Below, piece after piece: positions 1 through 11,994 of a stretch of DNA of 64,000 nt. The DNA is taken from assembly GCF_965363235.1 (NCBI RefSeq), contig NC_134845.1, forward strand, positions 20,772,524-20,836,523, written 5' to 3'. The position numbers were made by a program, and so were the translations under genes. Every line of letters starts with the position of its first letter. Position 1 is the first letter of the stretch. Below the pieces are notes generated by a model, which saw only the letters and a program-made list of their open reading frames with translations, made no database searches and was not told where the DNA came from. This stretch comes from Mytilus galloprovincialis (Eukaryota; Mollusca; Bivalvia; Mytilida; Mytilidae).

Positions 1-200
1 TTGGTCAAGGTAGTTTTTGATGAAGTTAAAGTTACATCAACTTGAAACTTAGTACACATGTTCCCTATGATATGATCTTTCTAATTATAATTCCAAATTA
101 AAGTTTTGACCCCAATTTCACGGTCCAATGAACATAGAAAATGATAGTGCGAGTGGGGCATCCGTGTACTATGGACACATTCTTGTTTTGCTTGATATGA
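1..200 (+). repeat. dispersed repeat G, right part
   Basis: This stretch matches 8650-8840 closely, including the shared words 'catcaacttgaaactta', 'acatgttccctatgatat' and 'gtgtactatggacacattc'. It is the right-hand part of a dispersed repeat lying in an RNPEP intron and cut by the window edge. No coding potential was seen. Confidence 0.75.
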
Positions 201-515
201 TATTAGAAATATTGAAATGTATTATTTATAACTGAGACAAAATAGCAAATTTTTATTGCAATCAAAAAAGGTAAACTGTAGAATCATAATACAATTTCAG
301 TCATATCAATTACCCTGTGTGTAAATATTAAAAGTGAGAAAACCATATGAAGTAGGTCCCTGTCTCATAATCTTATATCATTTATCATATCAGTCCTCAA
401 ACTAAAGCTGTCAACCTTATAATGTTAGATTTGGGCTGATTCTGGGGCTGATATTAAAATTTCTTTCAATCATTTATTTAGAGTTGAATTTTATGAACAC
501 TGAAACTATTTCTAG

Positions 516-3500
516 GGTTTTACCATGTTTGCACAGAGAAGAATCATGGACAAATTATTTGGAACAGCATACACATGCTTAGAAGCTGAGACTGGATTAG
601 CATTACTTCGACAACACATGGATGATTCAGGGGAGGTAATTTTTCAATAATTCAAATATTTTCAGATATATTTTACAATCCAAAATGACACTAAAAATCA
701 AAACCTAAATTAAAGATGGCAAAATGTTTCTGAATAAAATTTTGTATGCATTGAAGTAGGATTGGGAGATATTAATTTAGTTTTTATGTGTACCTGTCAT
801 GAAACAAGAGAGAAAAGTGTTGCAAGATACACATGTTTGATATTATAGTCTAATTGTGAGACAGTTCCCTGTATATTTAAACAATGATAATGAACAAAAT
901 ACTTGAATGAATTGCAATTTCATTTATTTACAAAAATTTATAGACAAAAAGAATGATTGAATTACTTTTAAACAGCACTAGGCATTAAAATTGTAGATTT
1001 TATTTTTTTATCATGAAATATTGTATTTTCTTTATTAATAGGATCATCCACTGAACAGATTACGAGTGATCATAGAGCCTGGTGTAGACCCTGATGATAC
1101 ATACAATGAGACGCCATATGAAAAAGGATATTGTTTTGTCTCATATCTTCAGCACCTTGTAGGAGATGTGGACAAATTTGACAACTTTCTTAAATCTTAT
1201 GTGAAGAAATTTCAATTTAAGGTATGTAAATAATTTGGAAGTGTAAAAATTGCATGTGAAAATATGAATATATGTATTATAATAAACATGGTAAAAGAGG
1301 TTTTACTTGCACATTGATGAAATTGTTGTACGGCGATAAACTGTTTACCAAGGCAATTTCGTGAGCAATCTATTTTCCTAAGTAGACAAAAAAAAAATGA
1401 ATTCAAATTGTCATTACTGGGTAATATGTGAAATTTAGAGGACCACAAAATACCGGTAGGCTGAAAAGGGTTAAATACTAAATAAGGTTTCCACAAAAAC
1501 AATAAAATTGAGAAAGGAAATGGGGAATGTGTCAAAGTGACAACAACCCAACAATAGAGCAGACAACAAAGTTGGTTTACATTATTCAGGTAATGTTTTT
1601 AAAAGTGTAATAATTGTATTTTCAACAGATTGAATACTCTTAATTAAATTCTTTTTAAATTAACTAGAAATTATTCAGTAATATAAAAAATACATTTACA
1701 GGAATTATGTGTCATGATGTAGCAGAAAGATCTCAGATGTGTAAATTAACAATATTTTTGTTATAATTTTAGAGCTTGGTAGCAGAAGATACTTTAGGAT
1801 TCTTTTTTGAATCATTTCCAGAATTAAAAAATAAACAAGTAGATAAAAAGTTAGTATAATTTAGGTCATAGATTACTGAACATTTAGCCAAGGAAACACA
1901 CATCTTGGATTTGTTGTCCTTTAAATACATTTTTTATTTGTCATTGTTTCAAATTTATTTTGAAATTCACTACAACAAAGCATGGGCTTTTTCATTTCAT
2001 AATATAATGGTTTTTCTGAAGTTATGGAACTCCTGCTATTTTCTTAAAAAAGCTATTTTTAATTTTTCTATGTTATATCTTTTATGTTTTTCTTTGAATT
2101 GAAAAAAGTCTTGTCATGTGTATGGTTTAACAAAGTATAAACTGTGAATCAGCTCAAAGTGTATTATATTATTGTGAAATTCATATGAAATTAACATGAA
2201 TATCACACAAGCAAAATTTGACTCTGTTTAGATTCCACCATTGCAACTAGTGTAATACAATATTCCTCCACTCAAGTCCATTAAGTTTTCAAATCGAAAT
2301 GTAAAAATTTGTGTCAAGAGTTCATGAAAATTATATTACAGAAGACTTGGTATTGCAATCTGTTTCTCTAATTGATTTTAGATGATGTTTTTTTTCAATG
2401 ATCTGCAAAAAAGATGTGCTCTTTATATGTGACATCATCAGGCATTGTTGCCCTGTTCATGAAGTTACAATAACAAAAGCAGGAGAAAGTAAGAAGATAT
2501 GATGTCATAATCACATTGAATCCATTGAGATTTAATAAACCAATCATTAATTAAAAAAAGATAATAACAGATTGGAAACAGCCTAGATCTGCGTAGAATT
2601 AGAGAAATTTATTATATTTGTAAATGTTTTCTGTTCACAGAGAAGGACTTGAGTTTGATAAATGGTTGAACACTCCTGGATGGCCACCATATGTTCCAGA
2701 TTTATCAGCTGGGAAGGAATTGACAAAGCCTGCAGAACAACTTGCCAACTTCTGGGCAGGAGAAACAACAGAAGGGGTAAGTACAACAAAATCAGGAAGT
2801 ATGATTCAGTAATTGTTTGTGAAGGCAGTTTTTTTTACATAAGTGAATCATACTTAATTATAACAGATATGATATGTTAGCTATTATATAAGGGTTTATA
2901 TATTCAAATAGAGGTGAAAGATACTAGAGGGACATTTAAACTCATATGTCGAAAATAAAGGAACGCCATGGCTAAAAAAGAAAAAGACCAATAGACAAAC
3001 AAAAGTACACAAAAAAACAACATACAAAATTAAAGACTGAGCAACATGAAAATTCTGAGTTTAATAAGCATTTATTATGGCAATGGTTAAACAAATGCAT
3101 GATAAGTTTTTCAATTTTAGAAAATGCTGCTTAAAAATAATGCTATTAGAATTTAAAATGCATTTTTTTATCTTTTGCAATACAATCCCATTTGTTATTT
3201 TTTGCAATTATATAAACATTGCAGAAAGTTTTATGAATTAACAGTTGTGATTAAGGGCATATCCACTAGATTACGTCCATCATAAAATTTCTTCTCATTA
3301 TAGGTTCATTTCAAATATAGTCCTGATCGATGACACTGACTTAAAGTTTGTTTTTTGTAAAACAGGGGTGATTTTTTCCAACATACTGACATTTATTTCA
3401 TCAACATTATTCAAGTTATGTTGTTCAAAATAATTAAATTTGCTAGTTATTACTTTCACTGATAGTTCAAATAGCAGTATCTTACTAAATGAGAAGTAAT

Positions 3501-6500
3501 TAATGGTCCTAAAGCTCAACTTAATTTACATTTATTTTATTTGCAAGATGTATAGTAGAATTTTAAGCAATATGTGATTAAAGGGAGGTAACCTATTACC
3601 ATTTTGAAATGTGAACATATATTACAGGGTGACACAGACATAACCAAGTGGAAGACATATCAAGTTCTTCATTTCTTGGACAAAGTCCTGGAAAAAGCAA
3701 GTGTACCTGAAAGTTCTATTAAAAAGATGGTCGAACAATACCCATCCATTTCACAGACACAAAATGCTGAGGTATGATAAATTTAATAATGAATTTTTGA
3801 ATAACAAAATTACTATTATTATTCATAAATTATGACTTCTGTGATTAAGGCTTTTCACTTACAAGAGAGCTGTGGAAAGTTGTTTCTCTGCAAAGTTCTG
3901 TATTAAATACAAATATGATCAAAGATTTGTAGTACACAAGTATTTGTTTATTTGTAGTACAAGTGCTATGTATTTATTTTATTTATGAGAGCTCAATTTT
4001 ACACAGTCTTTTAACACTTGACTTATGTCTTTTTCAGAAACAAATGATATAAGGCCACGGTTTTTTAATTTGTTGGTTTACGGATTTTCGGGTCGGTCGG
4101 TTGGAAAAAAAATAAAAAAAAATATCTTTCAAGACAGAAAAATATGCAAAATAAATATATATTTCACCTTTCTAATAATATGTTTGTTATGCTATTTTGT
4201 CATAATTTCTTAAATTTTAGTTCGATGAAATATTATTGCTCAGCTGTCATAAACATCGCATGACATTGTCTAATAACTTCCCGTAAAAAGGGGGGTGCAC
4301 GGATAAAGACGAAATTAAATCGTCATTTCACAAACAAGAAAAACAGATTCGCGTAGTTCTTAATCGATTCCGTGAATAATAATCTTCAAGCACGAAAACT
4401 GATAAAGAAAAAAATGTAAAAACGTCGTACGAAAATAAGTTTCAATACACGTGTCAAAAACTTAATAGACTCGTCCACTGGAAAAACGAGAATATCGGGT
4501 TAATCTGTTATCATGCATTCCCGTTTTTTATCCAAATGAGCGATATTTTTTTATTATCTATGAAAATTTCAAATGATTTGTTAATATTCAATACTTTAAC
4601 TTGATGTTTTGAACTTCCACCTGTCAACATTTGGACTAGTATAGTATTTCTATGAGATGATGCATCTTACGGACTGATGACAAATAAGGGCAACAAACTT
4701 ATTGTGTATTTAGTTTTAAACACAGGTTTCGTTCCACAAAATTATTTGCGCAAACGATATTTCAAGGTCAATTGATTTGTCTATTTTTAACTGGATTTTT
4801 GTGACAAAAATGTCAGTTATTTATTTTGGGATGTACGGCGGGCGGCTGGTCGGGCGGTCGGTCAGGCGGGCGGGCGGCAATCAAATGTTGTCCGTGCATT
4901 AACTCATGAACCGTTCAACCAAAGCTTTTAAAATTTTTATATGTTGTTACTGACAACTAAATGAAGGTCAAGTTCAATAATGGTGATTTTGACTTTTACC
5001 GTTCAGGAGTTATGGTTCTTGAAACATTGAAAAATGGAGTTTCCAGTCGTGTCCGTGCATTTACTCATGAACTGTTCTACCAAAGCTTCCCAAATTTTAA
5101 TATGTTGTTAATGATGACAAAATAGAGGTCAAGTTCAATAATGACGATTTTGACTTCTACCGTTCAGGAGTTATGGTTTTTGAAAGATTGAAAAATGGAG
5201 TTTCCAGTCGTGTCCGTGCATTTACACATGAACTGTTCTACCAAAGCTTCCCAAATTTTAATATGTTGTTACTGATGACAAAGTGGAGGTCAAGTTCAAC
5301 AATGACGATTTTGACTTTTACCGTTCAGGAGTTGTGGTTCTTGAAAGATTGAAAAATGGAGTTTCCAGTCGTGTCCGTGCATTTACTCATGAACTGTTCT
5401 ACCAAAGCTTCCCAAATTTTAATATGTTGTTACTGATGACAAAATAGAGGTCAAGTTCAATAATGACGATTTTGACTTTTACCGTTCAGGAGTTATGGTT
5501 CTTGAAAGATTGTAAAATGGCATTTCCATTCATGTTGTTGCATTTACTCATGAACCATTCAATCTAAGCTTTTCAAATTTTAATATGTTGATACTGATGA
5601 CAAAATGGAGGTCAAATTTGATATTGACGATTTTCACTTTCACCATTCTTCAGTAATGGTTCTTGTGATATTGCCAGGACACAAATAAATATAAATAAAT
5701 CTGGTTTGCTGTCGTTGTGACAGCCTCTTGTTAGAAATGTAAACTGGAAGTTTTATTTCTTCACAACAGAAAGTGTTATCAATTCTGTTAGTGAATAATG
5801 CAATTCATTTCATAAAAAAAACAAAAACATTTTAATTATTTTCCAGGGATAATGCATTTGTTAGGGTAGGCGGGAATAAAAAAGCATGAAAAGTCAATTT
5901 TATTTTTATTCTGGAAAATGGCAAAATCTGGTTGGCGGATCCGTAAACTAACAAATTAAAAAATCATGGCCTAACCTCTATTTTGGAACATATGTTGTAT
6001 GCTTCTTTATTTTATGCCCTGATTAGTTTAAAATATTTTCCATTTCTTGTTTAGCAAAATACTATATATCATTTAAACATTTAGGTGCTTTGTCAGTAAT
6101 ATATAATGTTCCTTTGTATTTGAAGTAAGTAGGTGTCAAATGTTTGCATTTGTTAATGATTTTTTTTTTTTAATTTTATGTACAGTAACTATATTGTATA
6201 AGGTATATGATCCCCTCCTTTAGGTATTCTGTATCTGAGCAATTTAAAGATAAATGTCCATTCTGTTATGACAGGTACGTCTAAGATGGTCACAGATCAA
6301 TATAAAGAACAACTACACACAAGATATTCCAAATATTAGGGCTTTCTTGATCAGCCAAGGTAAGAATATGATTATATGATTACATTGCATGTTTGTTTCA
6401 TCATAATACATAATTTTGATTGGTTAACAGCAATCTCAAAATGAATTTCAATATTCTTGATGATACATGCTTCCGCAATAAAGTGCACAGGTAAATAAGA

Positions 6501-9066
6501 GAAAAACTTGGTAGAAATCATTTTTCATGATACTAGCCAAAAAATGTAATTAGAAGTATTGAATGCTTCTTTTAGTAATTTTATGGGGTTGTAAAAGTAT
6601 TTACGGTGTGCACATTTTTAGAATGAAGCCATTCTGCGCTTCATACAGAATGTCTTTCGGTCAACACTTTTACACCCCAATTAATTTACAAAAAGAAGCA
6701 TTCAATACTTAAGTGAAAAATGGGATCAGATTTTTAAGGATGATTAATGAGCTTAATCTACTTAGTCTAGATCTGTGGATGAGATTTGATTGATTGACAG
6801 TTTAAATGAAACTCAAATATGCCGTTACTCCTTACACCAGTGTGTTAGTTATGAGGACAAAATACACAATACAGTAGGTATTTGTGAGTAAAGAAGTCTG
6901 CTTATTAGATAGGTTGAATCAAGAATCAAGAATCTGATGTGCAGTAGTTGTCGTTTGTTTATGTAATATATACGTGTTTCTCGTTTCTCGTTTTGTTTAT
7001 ATAGATTAGACCGTTGGTTTTCCCGTTTGAATGGTTTTACACTAGTAATTTTGGGGCCCTTTATAGCTTGTTGTTCGGTGTGAGCCAAGGCTTCGTGTTG
7101 AAGGCCGTACTTTAACCTATAATGGTTTACTTTTTAAATTGTTATTTGTATGGAGAGTTGTCTCATTGGCACTCACACCACATCTTCCTATATCTATCTA
7201 TACCAGGTGAACTATTTACTGTAAACCAACTAATTTTCGCACATGATTTTTTTTCATGACTTTCAAGAATAGAAAAATAACGTGAACATAAATTGTTGCA
7301 AATATTTAAAACTTTAATTTTTTTAATTCATCGTCATAAAGCAAATTTTTAAATCGCGAAATTAAATCCTACAAGATGGGCAAGAAGAAGCTGAACACGA
7401 AGTAAAATATTAACGAAAATAAGTTGGTTTATAGTATAATGTATAGAAACCTGTATCCTATTGAAGAGAGTTTATTAGTTACATAGTGTGCTAGTGACCT
7501 TATACAGTATATATGGGGTCAGTAAATTACATATGGGGTGAGAGCCAAGCTCAAATCCCCATATGGAATTTACTGACCCCCATATATACTGTATTACGTC
7601 ACTAGCACACTATGTAACGAATTTATCTTACCGACTATCTTAACGTGTGAAATTTATACTAGTGACCTATCAAAATGAGCAAGTCTTTAAAACTGGTAGC
7701 ATTAAAAAACTACGTCCATTGATCTCACAAAAACAGATGCCAACAATAACAACTTGTTAGGTTTTATGAATTTATTTCAATCTTAATCATGAATTTCTTC
7801 GTCTGTTGAAACATTGAAGATTTTTTTCTCAGTACCGTTTTGTTTTTATAAAGGGACGTAACACCACTACTAACCGTGTATGAAATAAGCCCGCCTCCCT
7901 TCTTACCTAATATGGAATATAAAGGGACGTAACACCATTACTTACCATTTATGAAATGAGCCCCACCTCCCTTCTAACCTACTATCGAATATAAAGGGAC
8001 TTAACACCGCTACTAACCGTGTATGAAATAAGCCCCGCCTCCCTACTAACCTAATATGAAATATACACAGTCTTCAATTTTAACCAATCATTTTCCTATA
8101 AATGTATAGGAGTTAAGATAAGATGACCTACAGATCTATTTTTATGCCCAACCTACGATACATGTAGTAGAGGGGCATTATGTTTTCTTGTATGTGAGTT
8201 CATTCATCTGTCATTTTGTCAGAAATTTTGTCAGACATTTTGTCAGTCATATAGAGTTTGGGATACACTATTATTGTTCTACACTGCAGAGAATCAATAT
8301 GTATACATGTAAAATTCTCAACAAGAGAACTTATTTGTGTTCAATTGTAATTTTAAACTCAGATTCATGCGTTCAGAATCGAGTTTCAAGAAGGTCTTGT
8401 ATTCCACATTTCTTTTTATGCATTTTCATACATATAATCTGGAGTGTTTGAATAATTGAGACCCAATTGAAAAAGGAAAACATTAATTTTACATAGCAAT
8501 TCATTTTTATGCCCCACCTAGGGGCATTATGTCTTTTGGGTTTGGGCCGGCAATTGTCAGTTTGTCTGTTTGTCCATCTGTCTGTTCATCTGTCTGTCTG
8601 TCAGTCCATCTGTTTGTTTATCTCTCCATTTGTCCATCTGCCCCTCTTCAGATGAAAGTTTATGATGAAATTGAAGTCCAATCAACTTGAAACTTAAGTT
8701 CACATGTTCCCTATGATATAATCTTTCTACGATTAATTTCAAATTAGAGATTTGACCCCGATTTCATAGTCTACTGAACATAGAAAATGATATTGCAAGT
8801 GGTACATTAGTGTACTATGGACACATTCTTGTTTTATTATTAAATGTTAGTCAAACTTTACCAATATATAAAGCCTTACTGAAGACATTAACATCATACA
8901 TTGTTGTATAATTGCAGGAAAACAGAAATACACATTACCTGTATACAAAGCCTTAATGAAGAGTTCTGAGGAAATGAAGAAATTTGCCAAGGAAGTATAT
9001 GAAGAGACCAAGAGTATGCTTCATGTTAATGTCAGAAACTATGTTGAGGAAATACTGCAGAGATAG
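516..9066 (+). CDS. RNPEP: aminopeptidase B, C-terminal half (seven exons, 5' part outside window)
   Basis: M1-family zinc aminopeptidase that removes N-terminal Arg or Lys. I place the coding exons at 516-635, 1042-1221, 1773-1849, 2641-2776, 3628-3771, 6275-6359 and 8918-9066. Each is bounded by AG/GT and the phases join without conflict, giving 296 residues that end at TAG. Recognisable stretches are GFTMFAQRRI, NETPYEKGYCFVSYL (the active-site tyrosine region of the RNPEP/LTA4H group), EFDKWLNTPGWPP and GKQKYTLPVY. The last three exons form the helical C-terminal domain of the LTA4H type. Vertebrate RNPEP is about 650 aa, so the HExxH zinc site must lie left of the window. Exon 3 ends within a Lys codon (AA|A) at the donor gttagt. 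I favour RNPEP over LTA4H because of the NTPGWPP motif. Introns are loaded with repeats. A broken copy of the last three exons lies at 35514-39685. Confidence 0.93.
1505..1570 (-). repeat. end of dispersed repeat C
   Basis: Reverse-complement match to the end of the repeat at 14222-14345 and 55900-56043 (shared 'ggggaatgtgtcaaa'). It is a short truncated copy in an RNPEP intron. Confidence 0.55.
2911..3050 (-). mobile_element. truncated 3' tail of the reverse-transcriptase element (family B)
   Basis: Degenerate match to the tail that follows the reverse-transcriptase reading frame at 27435-27720 (shared 'gaaagatac', 'agagggaca', 'aacgccatggctaaaaa'). It lies in the RNPEP intron after exon 4 and is a dead 5'-truncated retrocopy. 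Confidence 0.65.
4053..5971. mobile_element. non-autonomous PIF/Harbinger-like DNA element, 1.92 kb
   Basis: The ends are inverted repeats of about 35 bp starting GGCCA (left 'ggccacggttttttaatttg', right complement 'ggccatgattttttaatttg'). The element is flanked on both sides by TAA (4050-4052 and 5972-5974). A 3-bp TWA target duplication with GGCC termini is the hallmark of PIF/Harbinger elements. The RNPEP pseudogene has the empty site near 35910 ('atgatataagctctatt'), which confirms the boundaries. No transposase reading frame was seen, so the element would have to be mobilised by another copy. It carries an internal 161-bp repeat array. Confidence 0.85.
4830..5735 (+). repeat. 161-bp tandem repeat array (about five units)
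   Basis: The word 'tccgtgcat' recurs at 4891, 5052, 5213 and 5374, with a decayed unit near 5535: a strict 161-bp period. The array is preceded by a G/C-rich 'cgggcgg' stretch (4838-4875) and ends near 'tgtgacagcctcttgtt'. It is probably a second repeat element nested inside the Harbinger-like element. Confidence 0.85.
6553..6712. mobile_element. foldback element (MITE-like), 160 bp
   Basis: The left arm 'agtattgaatgcttcttt' near 6555 pairs with the right arm 'aaagaagcattcaatact' ending near 6710, each arm about 45 bp with a short centre. There is no coding content. It is absent from the pseudogene copy of this intron, so it either arrived after duplication or was lost there. Confidence 0.7.
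6868..7204 (+). repeat. dispersed repeat A, copy in RNPEP intron
   Basis: Shares 'gttgaaggccgt' and 'agttgtctcattggca' with other A copies (10985-11290, 17965-18330, 40450-40545, 59768-60025). The pseudogene intron lacks it: the flanking 'aatacac' and 'gtgaactatttactg' are nearly adjacent there (36466-36490). It looks like an insertion specific to this copy. Confidence 0.7.
7478..7618. mobile_element. long hairpin foldback element
   Basis: A near-perfect inverted repeat: 'gttacatagtgtgctagtga' at the left and its complement ending 'ctatgtaac' at 7618. Arms are about 60 bp with a roughly 20-bp loop around 7540-7555. No gene content. Confidence 0.75.
7850..8062 (+). repeat. 71-72-bp tandem repeat, three units
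   Basis: 'aaagggac' recurs at 7850, 7921 and 7993, each followed by 'taacacc' and a 'gcctccct' block. It is a small intronic minisatellite. Confidence 0.85.
8140..8240 (+). repeat. dispersed repeat G, truncated left end
   Basis: Begins 'tttttatgcccaacctac' and includes 'aggggcattatg', the same left end as the fuller copy at 8502. It breaks off after about 100 bp. Confidence 0.6.
8502..8840 (+). mobile_element. dispersed repeat G, fuller copy
   Basis: Runs from 'tttttatgccccaccta' through a 'gtctgt/ccatctgt' simple stretch to 'atggacacattcttgtttt'. The pseudogene copy of this intron (39440-39465) reads straight through ('ttcatatttttgttattaaa'), giving an empty site and fixing both ends. Class unknown; no reading frame. 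Confidence 0.75.
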
Positions 9067-9202
9067 ATATGGAAATATACCTGTTTTGTACCAAGGCTAT
9101 ATCAGGCAATATAATGCTTTCAGAACAAATTATCTTATTTTGGGACAAGTTTATATCTAAGACTATGTACAGTGATATTTTGACTAATGATAAACAAATA
9201 TG

Positions 9203-9208
9203 AATAAA
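9203..9208 (+). promoter_or_regulatory. likely polyadenylation signal of RNPEP
   Basis: AATAAA lies 137 bp after the RNPEP stop. The same hexamer is kept near 39813 in the pseudogene copy. Confidence 0.55.
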
Positions 9209-9301
9209 TATTGGTATAGATATCATTTTGTCATTAAAACTTAGTAATCTGATTTTGACCAGACAATGTCTGAATTATTTTTTATTGTTTTTTTCTGTTA
9301 A

Positions 9302-9721
9302 AGATACAGTCAAATTTCAAATGTACTTAGGTGAGGTTTTGGAATTTGTGTAAAATGTTCGGACTCCTTGTTGTTTTTCCATACAATACCATGTAAAATA
9401 TTTTGCCCCATAACACCCATTTATTTTTTCATATAAGGCTTAATAGCTCATGAAAGGTCATTTACCAAAATTTTAGAAGATTCTTGATTTTCTTTCTTTT
9501 GTTTTGACTCCCAAATAATACCGATGCAAATATAAGGTAAAAGTCTGAGTCAGCCTTTTCCCGCCATATTTTAAATCTCAAATATCTCGAAAAGGAGCTC
9601 CATGACCTATCAATATTTTTAGCTTATCTTTATCCTTAATTGATGCTCTACCAGCTTATAGTATCAATTTTAATTTTTTAATTTCTTAATTTTTACCTAA
9701 CCTCACCTAAGTACATCCTTA
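9302..9721. mobile_element. TIR element F (MITE), copy 1
   Basis: The ends are inverted: 'aatgtacttaggtgag' near 9321 and 'ctcacctaagtacatcctta' at 9702-9721. It is related in reverse orientation to 24274-24668. The corresponding stretch of unit 2 (39860-40985) lacks it. About 400 bp, no reading frame. Confidence 0.75.
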
Positions 9722-9739
9722 AGAAAACAGAACATTATT

Positions 9740-10440
9740 AGCAATGGCAGACTTTGTGTCTTAAATACTTCTAAAATGGTTCTATGGACCACCAACCATT
9801 TGTTTTTTTGTAGTCAAGGAGTTGTTTAATATCCCTATCAGTCAGTGATGTTCTGTAAGGTGATACATCAATGCCAGTTCTAGTCAACTATTAAGATGAG
9901 CATTTTAGGAATAAAGGAAACATGAATTTTGTATAACTCACCATGTATCTCTATAATAACTGTTATTTTGATATTTCTAATGAACTAACAAAGTTTTACA
10001 GGAGACTTATAATGTGTACCTTAATTATGTATGTTGTAGTCCGGTGTATCCATGCACCTAAGACATTTGAATTCACTTTATTGAATGAATAAAACAAATA
10101 ATTGGATAATATTGTGTGAGCAAATTCATAAACATACTTTTATTTCATAAAATCTTCTGTATGTATGGTTTCACCCTGAAGGTTTTTTGTAATGTGTGTT
10201 CCAAATAAGGGAATCCCGGCTTTGGATTGGAGTTTTAATTTACTCTTCAACCTATCAATTTTAATATTTTCTGTCCCTTTTAATAGAAGACTTAAATAAT
10301 TACAAGAATGACGTTGCTAATATGAGGAAATCAGTGAATGCGCATTATCAGGTGTTTCGCTGACACTGGGGACCCGACTGTATTGTACTATTAAACATTT
10401 GGTAACAAACAAAAAGGCGGTGTATGTGAGACAGCTACTC
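9740..10440. other. intergenic spacer, duplicated in unit 2
   Basis: No gene seen. 'ttaatatccctatcagtcagtga' near 9827 matches unit 2 at 43405, so this belongs to the duplicated block. The sequence 'gtagtcaagga' at 9811-9821 sits exactly where the minisatellite stands in unit 2. Confidence 0.6.
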
Positions 10441-10442
10441 AA

Positions 10443-10725
10443 GAAAATAATCAAAATACATTTTGAGGTAAAAATTCTTCCTCAGCACTAACGAAATGTG
10501 TATATGATATGACATGTTCAAAATCGTCCTTAGTATAAACTAGGAGTAAAACAATGAAATCATGCATATAATCATGCACCTATCATCTACACACAGACCT
10601 TAAAGAGAAAAGCATAGTTCACTTGTGATCTTACATTGAGTTACGTCGAAGACACCATTTTGTAATCACATTGATATTTATAGCTCTTGTCTAATTTCAG
10701 AGTGTTCTGATTAATTAAAGTGGAT
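10443..10725 (+). other. single-copy counterpart of the unit 2 satellite
   Basis: Holds, in order, a stretch like the satellite A segment ('aatacattttgag', 'aaatgtgtatatgat'), the core ('cttacattgagttacgtc', 'gacaccattttgt') and the B segment ('atatttatagctct'), then 'aagtggatttagatatcc'. The same flank follows the last satellite unit at 50666. Here the sequence is present once. No gene seen. Confidence 0.8.
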
Positions 10726-10984
10726 TTAGATATCCATCCCTTTGATGTCATAGATATTGTTGATATCATGTTTAAATGTAACAAATATCCACATTTAAAA
10801 TTTCTATTATAATTCAATGCTCTCAGTTGAAGCTATTTCCATTTGTCTCTGGTGTCAATATTGACAACACGATTTCATTGCTGACAAGTTAGCATCCTTA
10901 TGGTTCTCTTTTTAAAGATTTTGATACAAACAATATTTGAATATTGACATGAAAAATTGACCTCATGATATGTTTCTTTGAACA

Positions 10985-11290
10985 ACTGTATATATATAAA
11001 AAAAGAAGATGTGTTATGATTGCCAATTAGACAACCTTCTACAAGTGACCAAAATAACACAGAAATTAACAACTTTAGGTCACCATACGGCCTTCAACAA
11101 TAAACAAAGCCCATACTGCATAGTCAGACAATTCAAACGAGAAAACTTATTTATGTACAAAAATGAACGAAAAACAAATATGTAACACATAAACAAACGA
11201 CAACCACTATATTACAAGCTCCTGATTAAACAAGTTAGCGGGTTCCCAACCCTCCCCTTACCTGGGACAGTGGTATAACAGTACAACTTA
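10985..11290 (-). repeat. dispersed repeat A, reverse copy
   Basis: In reverse complement this reads through the family A body: 'attgccaattagacaac', 'gtcaccatacggccttcaac', then 'ggttcccaaccctcccctta'. It is one of the longer copies here. Class unresolved: no transposase or reverse-transcriptase frame was seen, and it may be the untranslated end of a longer element. Confidence 0.7.
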
Positions 11291-11419
11291 AGAACGAACT
11301 ATAAAAATCATTTGAAAAAGCCTTTACTCATCTTTATTCATTTGCTAAATGGTGATGTCTGTAATAAAAACAACAGAAGTATACCACAGCTGTTGAATAG
11401 TCATAAATCGATTAAACGA

Positions 11420-11620
11420 AAATAAATAAATGGCTACCAACGAAATCCAAGGGAAACTATTAGAGGAAAACAGAAACACTGAACTGAAACAAAAACAAAC
11501 GCCAACTAGAAACAGACTATTTGATAACAACTGCAATGTTACCGACTTGGTCCAGGACGTTTTAAGAAAGAAATGGTTGGTCGAACCTGGTTTAATGGCT
11601 TGCCAAACTCTCTCTCTTAT
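11420..11620 (-). repeat. dispersed repeat H, reverse copy
   Basis: Reverse complement of the sequence type at 52760-52990 (shared idea: 'ccaggttc...accatt...cttaaaa', then 'ctgtttctagttggcgttt'). The equivalent place in unit 2 (50930-51090 and 51400-51480) keeps it but is split by a retroelement tail. Short open frames on both strands here are repeat artefacts. Confidence 0.6.
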
Positions 11621-11994
11621 ATGGCAATGTTAAAAATACCTCTAAAATTACAACATTACGTGACAGGCATGCAGAACAAATAAAAGTGTAAATATAGGCA
11701 GTTAAAATTTCTTGAAAGTTGAAATTAAAATGAACTAACTATTTACTGCTTCAATTATCCACATCTTTCACTGATATTATTTGCTCAAGTCAGATTCGTT
11801 ATCTTTTGAATACTGAGTGGACAGTCACAATATTGACATAATATGATTGTCTGGAGTGATTGTTGAAATTATTTCTATGTAGTGTTCACATAGTTAATAT
11901 CTATGATATTCACATCAGGGCAATCATGAACATGAATGATACCAACTTTTCCTTACCAGAGGCACATTTTGACAGTCAATGTCTTTTTGTGATG

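Noticed and set aside
7850-8062. Promoter-like or ribosomal repeat
   Set aside because: The 71-72-bp units show no rRNA or promoter motif; simple intronic tandem repeat.
11345-11633. Overlapping 63- and 67-codon frames on opposite strands
   Set aside because: Both fall in repeat H and neither is kept in unit 2.
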